Part shown: one piece after another, positions 22,728 to 35,625 of the stretch | How the letters are laid out: each line of letters begins with the position of its first letter | Position numbering within the stretch: position 1 is the first letter of the stretch | DNA from: Massariosphaeria phaeospora | Lineage: Eukaryota > Ascomycota > Dothideomycetes > Pleosporales | Assembly: GCA_011032825.1 (NCBI GenBank) | Contig: JAADJZ010000001.1 | Coordinates: 1 to 64,000 of the forward strand | Length of the DNA stretch: 64,000 nucleotides | Reading direction: 5' to 3' | The notes under the pieces: model-generated | The model's input: the letters and a program-made list of their open reading frames with translations, nothing else | Database searches by the model: none | Told to the model about the DNA's origin: nothing | Position numbers and translations under genes: made by a program

Positions 22728-25700
22728 CGATCTGTCATCTACCTTGACGGTGCTCACCACCACCATGGCAAGCCCGGAAAAAGCCACGATGATCTTTTTT
22801 TACCACTGGAATAATTCGACACTGCAGAGAGAATCCATACTGCTGCCGTTCTTGTGACCTCGGGCTTGGTTGGATATTGCATCGGCTAAGTGAGTTGGGA
22901 TAAAGTTTGCGCGAATGCTTAAGGGGAGCCTCATTTGTATTCTAAGTGAGTTGTTGTTCTTACTTCTATGTGTCTCTTTCTTGCAGGAGCGACAAAAGTC
23001 TATTATGCGTTCTGGGGAAGATGCACTTACAGTGTCGGATTTCCCAAGTCTCGCAAGACAAAAATAGATACCTAGTTAGCTACAGCCCTCTCAATGTCCC
23101 AGACACAGGCCCACGTGCCCACGTAGCCTGAGCCAATTTTCTCACCACCCACAGCCCAACCACACTATTCTATTCATAGCTCTTCTGGGACCCCATGGAC
23201 AATCAATCATGTCTCTAGCAAAGATAGTACATAGATCCGTAAGCCGCCATGTACCAGGTGAACCGCATCACTCAGGCGCAGCTTCGGTCAACACTGCCGA
23301 GTTCGATGTTTCGTGGAAAACCGGCCAAATCAGCGTCATGCAGCCCTGTCCGGGATAAACATCATAGGCCGTCGAGCGGTAAGGCAGAGGTCCTTCAGGA
23401 GAAAGTCTAAGACCAAGAGAAGGCGTGTTTGATGGCAGGAGAGTTGTGCATGCGTGTGTAAAAGGCGAAAGTTGACAGATGCGACGACGTACATGTCATC
23501 AGCTAGGCAATGAAACAGAACTGCTGGTTTGATTGGGGATTCAGATGCGGCCCGAGTGGTGAAAGGTGGTGAGTGTGCACTGACCGTAAACTTTCGAACA
23601 ATCAAGAGACCGCAATAGGAAGCTGAGTACTAGCAAGCGTCTGGGGGCATCATAGTTGTCTGCATGCATGTGCTGGGCCGACATCGCTCGAGTAAGACCA
23701 ACGTAGGCGGTTTTCCTCCTTATTCGTCGGCGATCAACCAGTGTGTGCAAGCGGTGGAGGGCCGCAGCAGTCGTCTTCGGGGAACTGCCCGGTATCCAGA
23801 ATAGTCACTGTAGAGTCAGCGGAGAAGAGACCTGAACAAAGATGAAGAGCCGAGACCAACACAAAGATACAGCCACCGTGTTCCATTCTGACGTAGAGAC
23901 CAGCGACTTAGGTGTATGTTGACGTTCATGGCGTGTCTCTAGTATTCGGACTGCTAGCTCGTAATGATTATCCCTAGTACCGAGGCAGCGAGGCGCAACA
24001 TATTGGCACACTGTTCGGCGAGTTGTTTGCATGAAGTGTTCCCTCGGGGCTTTACTCACAATGACTATAGCACCGCTGTGGGTACGTCAAAATGAGAGAG
24101 ACGCTACCGGAGGTCGGATTCGGATGAGCTCGGACGGACATCGGGCTAAGTTCAAGTCGATTAACTGGATTCGGAGGGACCGGGGCATGTAGAAGTTTCC
24201 ATGCATAGAAGTTTCATGCTGGATGGAGCCTGCAGAAGAAGAACCGCAGCACGGACATTGCAATGTGGCTGTGGCAAGTCAAGCCGTGAATGCGAGAGGT
24301 GTCGGACAACGAGTTGAGGGACCAAAGGGGTGTAGATTGCCGTGGTTTGGGGTCCACTTCAGTCATCACTGTGGCTCATTGTAGGCCAAGCCTCGCAGAC
24401 CGTTTTCCGTGTCCGCAATGAACCTAGTAACATTGACCAGGCTACCCGGCACGTTTGGATCAGACAGAAAGCACGGCCGGCGCGGGCGTCTTGTTAGTTT
24501 GTGTGATGTGAGTCGTTGTTGCTGCCGGGTCATGGTCGGCGAGCATGTTCATTTTGGAGTTCTTCGGCGAAGAACCTCCTTATGACCGACAGCTTTGAAA
24601 CAGGTGATGGGGCATCGAGCCGTTCGTTCCATTCGCCTTGAGTATATGTCCATACATTTTCTCTCGCTGGGGAGAGCTGTGCGTTGCACTTGGTAATCTG
24701 GCTTTGGAACAACTGATGAATGACCTCGTTAGTCGAGATATTGGTCGTAGCCGTACAAGCTTGGAACATTATCCTATCGATTATGAGTTTTCCGGGCGGT
24801 GGAACGAGCCATTCTGTGTCTTGCGCTATAGAATCTGGGGCTCGGCTGAACCCCCCACTCCTTAGTCCGCGCTGGCGGAGACGGACGTTCTTGTATAACC
24901 ACAATCCATGTAGATGGGGCGGCAGGCTGAAAGAGAGAATGATGGGGGCCCGATTTTCCAGGCTTATGGCATCATCGACGGCTAAAGGCTACGCGATGGC
25001 CCCAACACTCAACGAGCTTCCCAAAAGAGCTGGGCGACGGTCGTGCAAAGAATCGGGCGGATCAACCATGAGAGATCTGTAAAAGCCCCATGCCCGACAG
25101 TGTGGGATTTGGATCGTGCCTGCGCCCGCCCAGGTGCCCGTGGAAGTAGGATATGGATGACTGCAGCGCGCTAGGCCCGAAACGGCCATTATCCGCTCTT
25201 GCGGCAGGCTATGCTCCTGCATGCAGAACAATTTTGAGGCAGTATAGGGGGCGACGTCTTCTGCTTTGTGCGTGTCAACGCTGTTTAGCTTGTGTGCTTC
25301 CATCTCCTAGAGGATGAAGAATCCCTGCGAACACGAGTTCGCCCGACCACGGGCTCTGCCTTGTCATACAGAAGCTAACCCAGTTGGAGAGACGGCCCGG
25401 TGAGGCATACCATTTTTAGTACTTGAACAGTGAGTAGGTTTGTGTGAAGCCGTCTTCTTGTCTTGCGATGTCCATTGAAGAGGTACTCGTGAAAGCACGC
25501 TCCACAAAGCATCAGTGAGTAGCGATACACACTGAACTAGGGAGAAATCCTGGTTAAAGCGGTCGGAGGACCTCTACAGGTGAAGCGTCGGACTTACGAT
25601 GGCACTTGCGCTCCGAGAGGTGGACCGTGATGGGGTGGCAGTATGTCTTCCGAGCTTGTGAATAAGGAAGGTCGCTCACGCCAGCTGCGATTGATTGGCG

Positions 25701-25804
25701 AATGTATAGATGCTACAGATGGTGTCTTAGAGGTTGGTTGAAGTGGTTGCGGCGACCTGGACAGAGCTGGAGTGCATTCTGTAGGCTGAGTTGTCAGTGA
25801 ATGA
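22728..25804. other. Gene-poor stretch
   Basis: About 3 kb with short frames only. A plus-strand ORF at 23209-23358 would encode 49 residues starting MSLAKIVHRS, but it has no other support. No repeats or transposon remnants were recognised. The right edge is the promoter of a small gene. Confidence 0.45.
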
Positions 25805-25812
25805 TATAAAAG
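25805..25812 (+). promoter_or_regulatory. TATA box of the small Gln/Asn-rich gene
   Basis: TATAAAAG lies 104 bp before the start codon at 25909, with a pyrimidine-rich leader and a Kozak-like CGCAATGG context. Confidence 0.6.
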
Positions 25813-25908
25813 GGTCGCCCTGGGAATCCAGAAAACTCACACAACGGCTACCAACACTTCCTTCTGCTCACGCCTTTCTCCAATATTCCATTCAATTACC
25901 CTTTCGCA

Positions 25909-26203
25909 ATGGCTTCCAACCAGACCCAAAACACTGCAGCATACAATGCGACTCCACAAGACCAGACTCCGGCTATAAATGGAACCGGTGGTGGGACCGA
26001 ACATGCCCAAACGGTCAGTACTCGGAACTCTTAGCAGCGGTTGTTGCTAATTATCTTAGACTCCAAGTGAAGGCCAGTCGCAGGGTCAGCCTCCTAGCAC
26101 TGGAGGGCAGGACAACGGAAATCAGAGTTATGGGATGCAGCAGTATCTCGGCCAAGGGGAACATGAGGACCCCTGGTCCCATCTCAATGCCAGCAATCAG
26201 TGA
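25909..26203 (+). CDS. Small Gln/Asn/Gly-rich disordered protein
   Basis: Two exons (25909-26013 and 26060-26203), phase 0, give 82 residues. The 46-bp intron has donor GTCAGT, a GCTAAT-type branch site and acceptor TTAG. The product is rich in Gln, Asn, Gly, Ser and Thr (MASNQTQNTAAYNATPQDQT at the start; repeated GQ and GG dipeptides later) and ends EDPWSHLNASNQ. There is no signal peptide, membrane segment or cysteine, so a soluble disordered protein is expected. A good TATA box, start context and splice signals make this credible although both exons are short. It is the only supportable gene in the 12-kb gene-poor zone. No family is recognised; a stress- or conidiation-type small protein is only a guess. 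Confidence 0.6.
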
Positions 26204-28211
26204 TGGAGTTCGAACCAAATATGAAAGCTTCCAGAGCTTATGTATGACGTTGTAGAATAGAAAGTACGAACGGAGGAAAGGATATCTGAGAAGGGCAACT
26301 GAATCGATGTCTGAACATGGCTCTCAACTCCATGGACGATCTTTCTCTATGATAGTGTCAAATATTTCCTCCCCGTGCATGCGTGAAAGCGTGAAGGCTT
26401 GACGAAGACCCTATACTGCGCAGGCAGAAAGGTGTGGAGATGTAGACTTGTCGAGACTAATTCGAATGAAATGGAGTAGACAACGCGGTCAAGGGAAAAT
26501 AGGTACGCGATGAAGTGATTGATTAGTGGGAAGAGTAACAGAGACTGCTATGGAGATGGAGCGTTTTGTTGTTGGTGAAGGCTGAAGGGAACGAATGCGA
26601 CATGACGTGGGTTTAGCGGTGCACGGGCCTGAGCTAACGGACCACGGATCACCGGTCCGATCAGTCCGTGCCCCTCCCTCCGACCACCTTCAAACTGTCG
26701 GCGTCGTTACATCTACTCCATCGCGCCCGTCGTAAACGGTCCTTGTTGTTCTGATTTTGACACTATCCCACATATTTTATTCCGGCTGGCACGATCTCGT
26801 TATATCCCCTTCTCGCCTTGTTTGAACCTTGAAACTCAAGCCTTCATGCTAGCCTTCGGGCGCTCCCGCTATACACGGCTCTTCTGGCGGACCATGCTGG
26901 TGCGATCCGAAGAGCTTGGAGTCGTCAAGCTTTCTGAAGAAGATCCTACTTACTAAAAAGATTTCTCTTCAAGCATGACGACACCGGGTATTTGTTTTTT
27001 CGGTATGACCAAAAGACAACGACTGTGGCGGATGCCCTCGCTGCGTTGCTTTTGTCTTCCGCGGCCCAATGTATGTACCCGCCTGAGGGCACGAGGGTAG
27101 GGAGCGTGCCAGGGTGTGATCTACATACCCGTCCGCTTGGCTAGGTATCTTCGAGAACGAAGCTTTTCTTGATAGCGATAGAGCTACCGGGACGAGCAAA
27201 CTAGCTTGAGAGCCCGTTCCATCGCATGTAAAAGACGACCAGATCGTACTTCTCGAGGAAGCTCTGATAAAGGGCCCGCGTCACAGTCACACCAATGTCT
27301 TACAGTATTCCAGCATCGTATTGGGCAAGTATATGGAGGGGTAGAGGGGGTTGAGCGAAGACGATGACGATGATGCTCTGTTGCATGGAGCTTGCTGGGA
27401 TGCCCCCGGCATGACTACAGTCACGGCGCAGCGTCCTGTACACACCATCGAGGAAGCGGAAGAGCCGTGGAACTTGGGGCAAGCAGGTCAGTTACTGTAG
27501 ATCCCGCGCACGCAAGACGCTTGAAGTAACCCTCAGGGAATTTATACTGCTTCCCTCGAAGACAGCATTTGCGGCGAGCTCATGATAGATGGGTGGACTG
27601 CAGGTTAAAGACTCCCGACTCAACACCTCGATGCTGGACTGATGCAGTCGTATGTATGAAGGCTCGCTGTCACAGCAGCACAAAGAAATGTACAACATCG
27701 ATACTGGTGGACACGGATATTGAGAGAGCGCGCATCCCGAGGGTCGTCGAACATGCCGCTTGCGCTAACCCCGATCAAGGCTAGCCGCAAGCCTGGTCCA
27801 TGCGCGGCGGCACAGTGACGTAAGACCAGCTGTCCGAAACTGCGACGAAGCGGCGGTCAAGTCGCAGCGTGCGGAGCGTGCAGCACTCATCCTCGGGGGT
27901 GCCAGGTGCCATGCTGCGAATTGTGCAATCAGCGGCCTCCGTCTTCTCTGGTGCCCGAGCTTGGGGCGCCTGAGGCGTGGTGGGCGATAACACCTCGTCA
28001 TCTTGCCGTCTTCCCTTCTTTCCTTCATCCACTACTGTTCTCAGTCCTCAAAGTCTCCACTCGCGTTTCCGCGTTGCTCTTCCTGTCACGGGCCAAGGCT
28101 AAACACAGCATCAACGGTGCTCCGTCGTCTCCGGTCCTCGGACCCAATACCCCACGGAAAGAGCTGTGTGCGCATCGCCGCTCACCGCGCTCACCACCAC
28201 CACCGCCCACG
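26204..28211. other. Intergenic, 5' flank of the coiled-coil/zinc protein
   Basis: About 2 kb. Around 26638-26680 there is an imperfect dyad with CGG and CCG triplets (GGACCACGG ... CCGGTCCG), a type of site bound by Zn2Cys6 factors, but this is weak. Pyrimidine-rich DNA before 28212 is typical leader sequence. Confidence 0.4.
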
Positions 28212-29550
28212 ATGAACTACGCCAACATGATCGAGGAGAAGAACCTCAAGGTATGGCCCCCTCCGCGCTCTCCGCACCCTCCCCGCGCCGCCGCCCGCCC
28301 CCCGGCACCGGCTCCGGCTTTCCATGGTCCTCTAACCCGTCCTCCGCGCAGAAAACCTTCATCATAGCGACGCTCTGCTCCACCCTCGTCGGCACCTTCT
28401 CCTCGTCAATGGGCCTCTGGGACGGCATCAACAAGCGGCGCCAGTCGAAACGCGACTCGCGCCAGGACGACGAGGTCAAGAAGCTGCGCGAGGCCGTCGA
28501 GAAGAACACCAAGAACCGCGAGGCGGAGGCGCCGCGCCGGCGAGACCGCGACCGCGAACGTGACCGCGACGACGTCGGCGAGACGTTTGAGCGCTCGGGC
28601 GCCATGATCCAGCGCCAGTACGACGAGGGCTTCGGGCGCATGGGCAGGAAGTTCGCCATGGGAGACAGTACGTCGCGCGCACACTATCAGTGCAGTACCG
28701 GCTGGATATACATATATGCTAATGCAGCGTGCCTGTAGCCGTGACGGAGAACCAGCTGCAAGCGCAGATCATCGCCCTCCAACAAACCGTCATACAAGTC
28801 CTCCAAGACGCCCTGTACAACGACCGCCCGCTTTCGCGCGCCGACATGGCTAGGCTGGTCGCGGCCTCGACCGCCGCGCGCGAAGGTTCCATCGACGCGC
28901 TGCGCCAGCAACAAGCCCGCCTAGCCCTCGACCCAGCACCGCAGCGCGCCCTCTCCCTCTCCGACGCCCCCTCGCGGCAGCCCCCGCGCGCCCCCTCCGT
29001 GGCACTCTCGCTCTCCGGCCCCCCAAAACGCGCCTCCACCGTCCTCGACACCACCTCCCCACTCTACTGCCGCTACGCCCTCGCCCTGCAACATGCGCCG
29101 TCGAAACCGCTCGCGGCGTCCTTCGCCCCCGGCGGCGACTGCCGCTGCCCAGACTGCGGTCTGCGCCTCGGCGCCACATCCGCCGACTTCTGGCAGATCG
29201 GCAAGAGCGCGCATGTCATAATCGCCGAGGGCGGCTACGAGAAAGAGGTCCTGGAGACGCGCGAGTTCCACCTCGGCCAGCGCTTCGTGCTCAAGTGCCA
29301 CACGGCCGATGGCGAGTACGCGTGCGTGCTGTGCAGCCGGTACCGCGACGTCGATGCGCTGTGTCGCAGCGTCGAGGCGCTGGTCAACCACGTCGGCAGG
29401 TTCCATGACGTGGGCGAGTTGGAGCGCGATGCCGATTTGCGGGAGGCGGTTGTGCCGTTGGGGTTGCCGCCCGTGGCGCCGCCTGCGCCTGCGTCGTCTG
29501 TGGGGAGGGGCGTGCGAGAGCGCGAGGTTGAGGTCATCGAGTATCGGTGA
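28212..29550 (+). CDS. Conserved fungal protein with coiled coil and C2H2-like finger
   Basis: Three exons (28212-28250, 28352-28667, 28739-29550) encode 388 residues. The second exon starts with a hydrophobic stretch (TFIIATLCSTLVGTFSSSMG) that could be one membrane helix, then a highly charged Arg/Glu/Asp coiled-coil region with RDRDRERDRD runs. The middle is Gln-rich, then Ser/Pro-rich and disordered. The C-terminal third has paired cysteines (CRCPDCG) and a finger-like CVLC...HVGRFH, which may bind zinc. The short first exon (MNYANMIEEKNLK) is supported by a clean GTATGG donor and a CGCAG acceptor in phase 0. The second intron has a TGCTAAT branch site. I know no function; a membrane- or chromatin-linked role is possible. 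Confidence 0.75.
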
Positions 29551-29827
29551 TGCTGTCCCTTGTGCATTTGCTTTAGCGTTGGCGTTGGCTCATGCGATGT
29601 GCACACGCTGGGTTTGGCGGCGAATGGGGATTTGGGAAGGCCGAATATCACGGCTCTGGTTTGGCATATTTCTGGTTTGTACGAGTATACACGAATACCA
29701 CGGCACTGTTCACGAACGATACACTGATATATTTCACTCGACAATGATCCTGGCAGCCTTAGTATCGTCACCAGAAACATCCTTTTACTCACTATCGCCC
29801 TCTCTTCTTCTCCGTCCGCCTCTTCTT

Positions 29828-32800
29828 CTACGCACTCGCTTCCGCCTCACTCTGCCTCCCCGCTACACTCCCCATCCTCCACCCCGCCTTCGGATCCACC
29901 ACCTTATCCAGAACTTGGCTCCTCTCGCCCTCTTTGCCCCATCCCCCGCCCCCAGGCGTACACACAATAATGCGCTCCCCGGGCCTCATGCTCGCCGTGT
30001 TCTTGGCGCCGAGGTTGATATACCGGTACTCCACCTCTCCCTCTGCCTCGCCATCCCCTTTATCCGCATGCACGATACGCCTCTCCCGCGCTTCGAGGTC
30101 CTCTACCACACCGCCCTCGTCCAACGAAGCACTCTTGTCGGTATCCGACTTAGCGTCTCCAGCCTTGGAGTCTGAGTTCCTGTCGATAGACCGCTTGTCG
30201 ACTTTGCGCACCCAAATGTTCAGTCCGCACGCTGCGTCGCCGCCGCCCGCCATACCGTACGGATGGTACACGCGGCGCTCGCTCAGAATCGACACCTGCA
30301 CCGGAATGCGAAACTCGATGTCGCGGACGACACCCTCGCCGCCGCGGTGCATACCCGAGCCTGCCGAACCAGACCGCAACCCGAACTCGCGCAACAGGAC
30401 CGGGTAGCGGCGCTCGAAGATCTCCGAGTCAGTGATGCGCGTGTTAGTCATGTGGACGTGGACGCCCGAGGTACCGTGCCAGGTGGGACCTGCGCCCGAG
30501 CCGCCAGCGATGGTCTCGTAGTAGCCGAAACCCTTTGTCTCTTTGCGTTCAGACGAGCCGGCCTCGAAGGACGTGCCGCCGAAGCCGAAGGTCAGGTTGT
30601 TGCAGTCGCCTTGCGAGGCGGCGCAGGCGCGGAAGGCTTTGAAGATGACGTCGGTGACGCGCTGCGAGGTGAGGACGTTGCCGCCGACGACGGCGGCGTT
30701 GTCCGAGGGCGAGAGGAAGGATTTCTTGGGGATGCGCACGTGGATGGGCGCGAGGCAGCCTTGGTTTAGCGGGATGTCTTCGCTGATGAGACAGCGGAGG
30801 CAGTAGATGATGGCCGAGTAGGTGACGGCTTCGGGGGCGTTGATGTTGCCGTAGACTTCGGGACCTGTGCCGGCGAAGTCGAATACTGCCTCGCCTTTTT
30901 CGGGGTCGATAGTGATTTTGAGCTTGATGGGTGACCCGTCATCCATGAAGTCGATCGCAGACAGGTCTTGGCCTTCGAATCGCTTGTAGACGTCTTTCAG
31001 GAGACTACGTACGCTAGCTTCGGCGTTCGCCTGGATATTGTGCATATAGAACTTAACCACCTGCTCGCCGTAGTCGTCCATCAGCGTGTTAATGAGATTG
31101 ATACCTTTTTGGTTGGCAGCGACTTGGGCTTTCAAATCGTTGATGTTATCGCTCAGACCACGAGTGCCACTGCACCCCGGGTACTGGCCGGGCTCGTCGA
31201 GGAGGAGCTCCGTGATGCGTTTCTCGTTGAAGTGACCTTCCGAAACAAGCTTTTCAGATTTGATGGCTGCGCCTTCTTGGTAGAGTTCTTTGGAGTGCGG
31301 AGGCATAGAACCGGGGAGGATGCCACCGATGTCAGCGTGGTGAGCCCTAGATGCAACATAAAATATTATATTGTCACTGGAAAACGCAGGCGTAATGACG
31401 GTGATGTCCGGAAGATGCGTACCGCCGAACATGGGATGGTTGGAAACGAGTACGTCGCCCTTGTTCAGCTTGCCCTTCCAAATCGAGGCTTGTTTCCGGA
31501 CGCATGTAGACATGCTGCCTAAATGTACAGGTAGGTGAGGCGCTGAAGACTTGTTAGTATTGGCGTAAAAATATACGAGGTCCCATAGTCATACCATTAG
31601 CGACAAGGCCACCGTTAGCGTCAAAGAGCGCACATGAGTAGTCCAGACGCTCTTTAACGTTTGTGGAGACGCTCGTCTTCTGCAGCGCGCGACCCATCTG
31701 CTCGGCAATAGCCATAAATCTGTGAGCGAAAATACTCAGAAGGATCGGGTCGACCTCTTCTGTCCCAATTGCTTGGTCTTGGCCACTACTCTCGCCGATA
31801 TTGATGACAACATGAGTGTCGATTACCAAGGCTGAGGCATCAGGCGTAACAACGATGGTCTGAGTGCCATCAGCAATGATAGCCGGTCCTCTGATGCGGT
31901 CCCCTGTCGCTAGATCTTCTAGTTTGTAAATCGATGTGTCTTGACGTCCCCCTTCGAAGAACACTTTCTTTGAACCATGTTGCTTCTCGCCTTTGCTTAG
32001 TTCGTTCGGCTTCACTACCTTCAACTGCTGGTCTACAGTCTTTTCTAAGCCTTCGAATGTCTTTCCAATACCCCTGGCACGGACGTCGTCGACAATGATG
32101 TCGCGGTCGGGAAGGGTGAAACCAAACTCTTGTTCGTGCTGCTTTACGAAAGCTTTACCGAATGCCCACTCATCGCCATTGTAATCTTTCTCGGCTTCTT
32201 CCTTCGAAGGTTTCACTATCATCAATGCCGATTCAGTTCCGCGATACCGGAGGTTGAGGTATTCTTCAAAGTGTACTTGTTCTTCTGAGAATCCTTGGTC
32301 TTTTAGCGTTACCATTGATTTAGACTTCAGCTCTTGCATTTTCTGCTGAAGATAGTCCCGCACCTCCTTCTCTTCTGACCAAACCTTCGACTCGGGTTCT
32401 TGTCTCTCATCCACGACGTCTGCGAGAGCCATGCCGTATGCTGAAAGTACTGACGAGTATCGGTGCACGAGAATCTGCGATATGCCCAGCGCTTGCGCAA
32501 TGGCCACTGCGTGTTGGCCTCCAGCTCCACCGAAGGTAGCAAGTCTGTGTTTCGACGTATCGTGCCCCCGCGCTTCGGTCAGACTTCGAATTGGGCGTGT
32601 CATTGTCTCGTTCGCAATCTGGATGAAGCCATTAGCAACCTCATCTAGCGACATCTCCTTTTCCTTGTTGCCACCAGAAACCTCTTCATTTATCTGCGCT
32701 GCTAGCTCTTTGAACAGCTTCTCACTCGCATCGGCATCGAGCCCTTCGTCCTCATTCTTGCCGAAAATCTTGGGGAAGAATTCGGGTAGGAGCCGGCCGA

Positions 32801-34140
32801 GGAAAAGATTAGCGTCCGTAATAGTCAAGGGACCTCCTTTGCGATAACAAGCAGGTCCAGGATGCGCACTAGCTGATTCTGGTCCTACCACGAACAGGCC
32901 GTTTTTCCAGAACAAGCGAGACCCCCCTCCGGCAGCTACAGTGTTAATATCAAGTTGAGGAGACTGGATGGTGACGCCTGCTGTAGTAGTCTCAAAGACA
33001 TGGTCGTATCTTCCGGCGCCATATCGACTGACGTCCGTACTGGTGCCACCCATGTCAAAGCCAATGACTGGGATTTTGGTTTGAGGGTCGTAAGAAGTCA
33101 GCGCATAGCCCACTACTCCGCCTGCCGGTCCAGAAAGAATGGCCTTGAGTCCGGAAAAGATGTCCACATCCACGAGGCCACCATCCGATTGCATGAACTC
33201 GCAACGCGCACCTTTCGATTCACCTTCTTGCTTTACACTCTTGGAGCCGAGGCCGCCAGCGAAACCGTTCGAGAAGCCATCAATGTATTTGCGGATGGCA
33301 GGGGTGAGATACGCGTCGGCGCATGCAGAAGTGCCTCTCGGGACCAGCTTTATCATGGGCATGAGCTCATGGCTTAGGCTGACGTGCTCAAACCCAATTT
33401 CTTTAGCGATCTTGCCCACCAAAGCCTCATGCTTGGGATATGTGTAGCCATGCATCATGCATACAGCAATGCTTCTTAGACCCCCGTCATATACATCCTG
33501 CAGTTGTTGTCTTATTCTTTGTTCCCCCGGTCGTTGTAGGATCCGCACCGTTTCGCCGGAAAGTCCTCTTACCAAGTTGGCGTCTTCTCCAGCCTTCTCA
33601 ATCGACTCAGCTTCGGTATGGTTCCTCTCCGGATCCTCAGCGTAGTCTTCCAGAGTCACACGCTCCTCAATTTCAACCACCTTCTTGTATAGCACCTCGG
33701 GCTTCCTGATGTCGAGCGCAAAGATGTTCGGCCGTGATTGGTTGCCGATCTCTAGACAGTCCTTGAAGCCCTTTGTGACCACCAAGGCAATATCTTCGCC
33801 TTTTCTCTCCAACAGTGCGTTCGTTGCGACAGTGGTGCCCATGCGGATGCTCTCGATCTTGGACGTGTCCAGTGCTTCCCCGCGCGGGATCTCGGTACCG
33901 GTGAATCTGGATAGCAAGCGCCGTATGCCTTCGAGCGGCGCGTCGTCGTAGTTGGCCGGGTCGACGGAAAGCAGCTTTATGATGACGTCGTCTTCCATTT
34001 TTCCCGTTCCGGGGTTGCCTACACAGTCTGTGAAGGTGCCACCTCTCTAGTCCGGTCAACAGCGTGGCAATCAGAGTAGGGCTGAGACTTACATCTATGG
34101 CAATGCGGATTCCCCGCTGGCCTATGCTTACTGAACCCAT
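29828..34140 (-). CDS. OXP1: 5-oxoprolinase (ATP-hydrolysing)
   Basis: Three exons (34093-34140, 31595-34046, 29828-31542) give 1404 residues, within the usual size of eukaryotic 5-oxoprolinases or slightly longer. The enzyme opens 5-oxoproline to glutamate with ATP in the gamma-glutamyl cycle of glutathione turnover, in the cytosol. The N-terminal hydantoinase-A half begins [16 protein letters not shown] and, across the 46-bp intron, [10 protein letters not shown]. Further on are [14 protein letters not shown] and the [11 protein letters not shown] motif. The hydantoinase-B half starts near residue 790 and has [21 protein letters not shown] and a C-terminal GGGGWG. The second intron (31543-31594) joins GLVAN to [11 protein letters not shown] exactly as expected. 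A charged insertion near residues 1300-1345 is unlike the core family. The call is firm. Confidence 0.93.
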
Positions 34141-35625
34141 TGCTCCGACTGAAGTATGTCCAAAGGCAGGAGTCGTTGCTATCGGAGATTCGGGGGAGGG
34201 TGCAGCTGCATTTGAAGTGTGCGAAACAGCTCAGGAAACTGAACGGAAATATGAACGAACAATGATGCCGGCAGCCAGCGCGTCAGGCCACTCGTCCGCC
34301 GCGAAAAGATGTGAAGAGTGGGGTGTATGTTAACGCCGAGTACCCCGCCGCGGCTTTTGTCATCGCCAGTGCGTCATCCTGGGTTTAGCGAACATCAGCC
34401 TTATCTAAACGTCGAGTTGATCGTGCCATGCGTGGAAGCGCACATGCACTCGAAGACGCATCCGACTGTGACCTGTGTCTGATAGATCTCACATCATACA
34501 TAAGCTCGGCTATCTGTCCCTCCTGCGGTGGCAGTAGGCAGCAACCTTTGCGGGTTGATGCGGTTACAACTTAGAGCGTGGAACTGACCGGACGAATAAA
34601 GAATTTTCCAGAAAGTCAATATAGTACCTATGCGCTGTGATCGCGTGGTGCGATGGAGCTAGTGCGAGCTAATCATGGGTGGAATTAATGCTCCGGTCAA
34701 TGATCGCCATTGAACGGCCACCTGATGTATCTCACCTCCAGAGCCAGGCAGAATCGCTTCAACTCCGAAAAAGGTGTATGACTCTCAAAATTATTTTGTT
34801 TTAGAGAGATCCTCAGCTGTGGCTTACTCGCACAAGTCCCTTGAGGCGAAACTCATAGGTCACATGGTTGTTGCGACAGTCGATGCTACGTCGAGGATAG
34901 CGCAGAAATCAGACTTTTACCCTGATCAAAGCTAAACCCGACAATATAATTAATCCTGGTAATTTACCCACCGAAGAAAGGGGAAAGTGACTCATAATGA
35001 GTCCTGCCTGCCCGAGTGGACTCGCTTACCTTAAATTTCTGACTGTCAGGAACCTGCTTAGATTTCAGCGTAAGCTGAATGGGTGGCTCATTTTGTGTGG
35101 CTCTCAAAACCATGGTTTTCATCAAGACGGCCTCTATAAAATCGCTTCGTTCGCCTTCTCTAAGATTTTTCCTCTTGCAGGGTTTGTTGGTAGAATATAC
35201 CAAACTGGTAAGCTTTTTCCAGTACCAGCATCATGGTGTTCATATCTTCCTATCGCGTTCGCTCGTTTTTAATACCTACCTGCGTACGGGGTCCGGAATG
35301 GCTTCAAGAAGATGTGTCCCGTTGCAGCCTAGCTTCGTGCGCCAGTTCCACCTTACCTTTCAGTATTACCTGTGTGGGCGGCGGTTCGCCTATAAAAACC
35401 ACCCTTCGTCAAGATTTTCACTCCCTTCTCAAATTCAACATCCGCAACGCAAAAGGATCAGGTAAGCCACAGTAGATACCGATCGTCAAAGCTAGCTAAG
35501 AGTAACGCATTGAACTTACCAGAAACACAGATTCTAAACTACACCAACCGCTTGCACACACGAACACCCATGCATGCCCTATTGAAGATTACCTCATTGC
35601 CCGTATCGTCCAGGTTCCTACCAGA
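34141..35625. other. Intergenic region
   Basis: Holds the 5' flank of 5-oxoprolinase and of the next 2EXR gene. A TATAAAAA at 35391-35398 lies 235 bp before that gene. A separate promoter-like block at about 35060-35160 has no clear gene of its own. Confidence 0.5.
35060..35160 (+). promoter_or_regulatory. Promoter block shared with the F-box gene at 39.4 kb
   Basis: The stretch around TATAAAAT (35135-35142), with CCATGGTT and (A/G)TCAAGA upstream, resembles 39130-39215. That copy sits before the F-box/DUF6546 gene. Here the copy is about 490 bp before the 2EXR gene and could be an orphan left from a duplication. Confidence 0.5.

Noticed and set aside
23209..23358. 49-codon ORF (MSLAKIVHRS) downstream of paired E-boxes
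   Set aside because: Only a start codon and an open frame support it; no TATA box, intron or similarity. Could be revisited with transcript data.
28921..29406. Minus-strand ORF opposite the coiled-coil/zinc protein
   Set aside because: Shadow of a GC-rich coding exon; the plus strand has spliced structure and a zinc motif.
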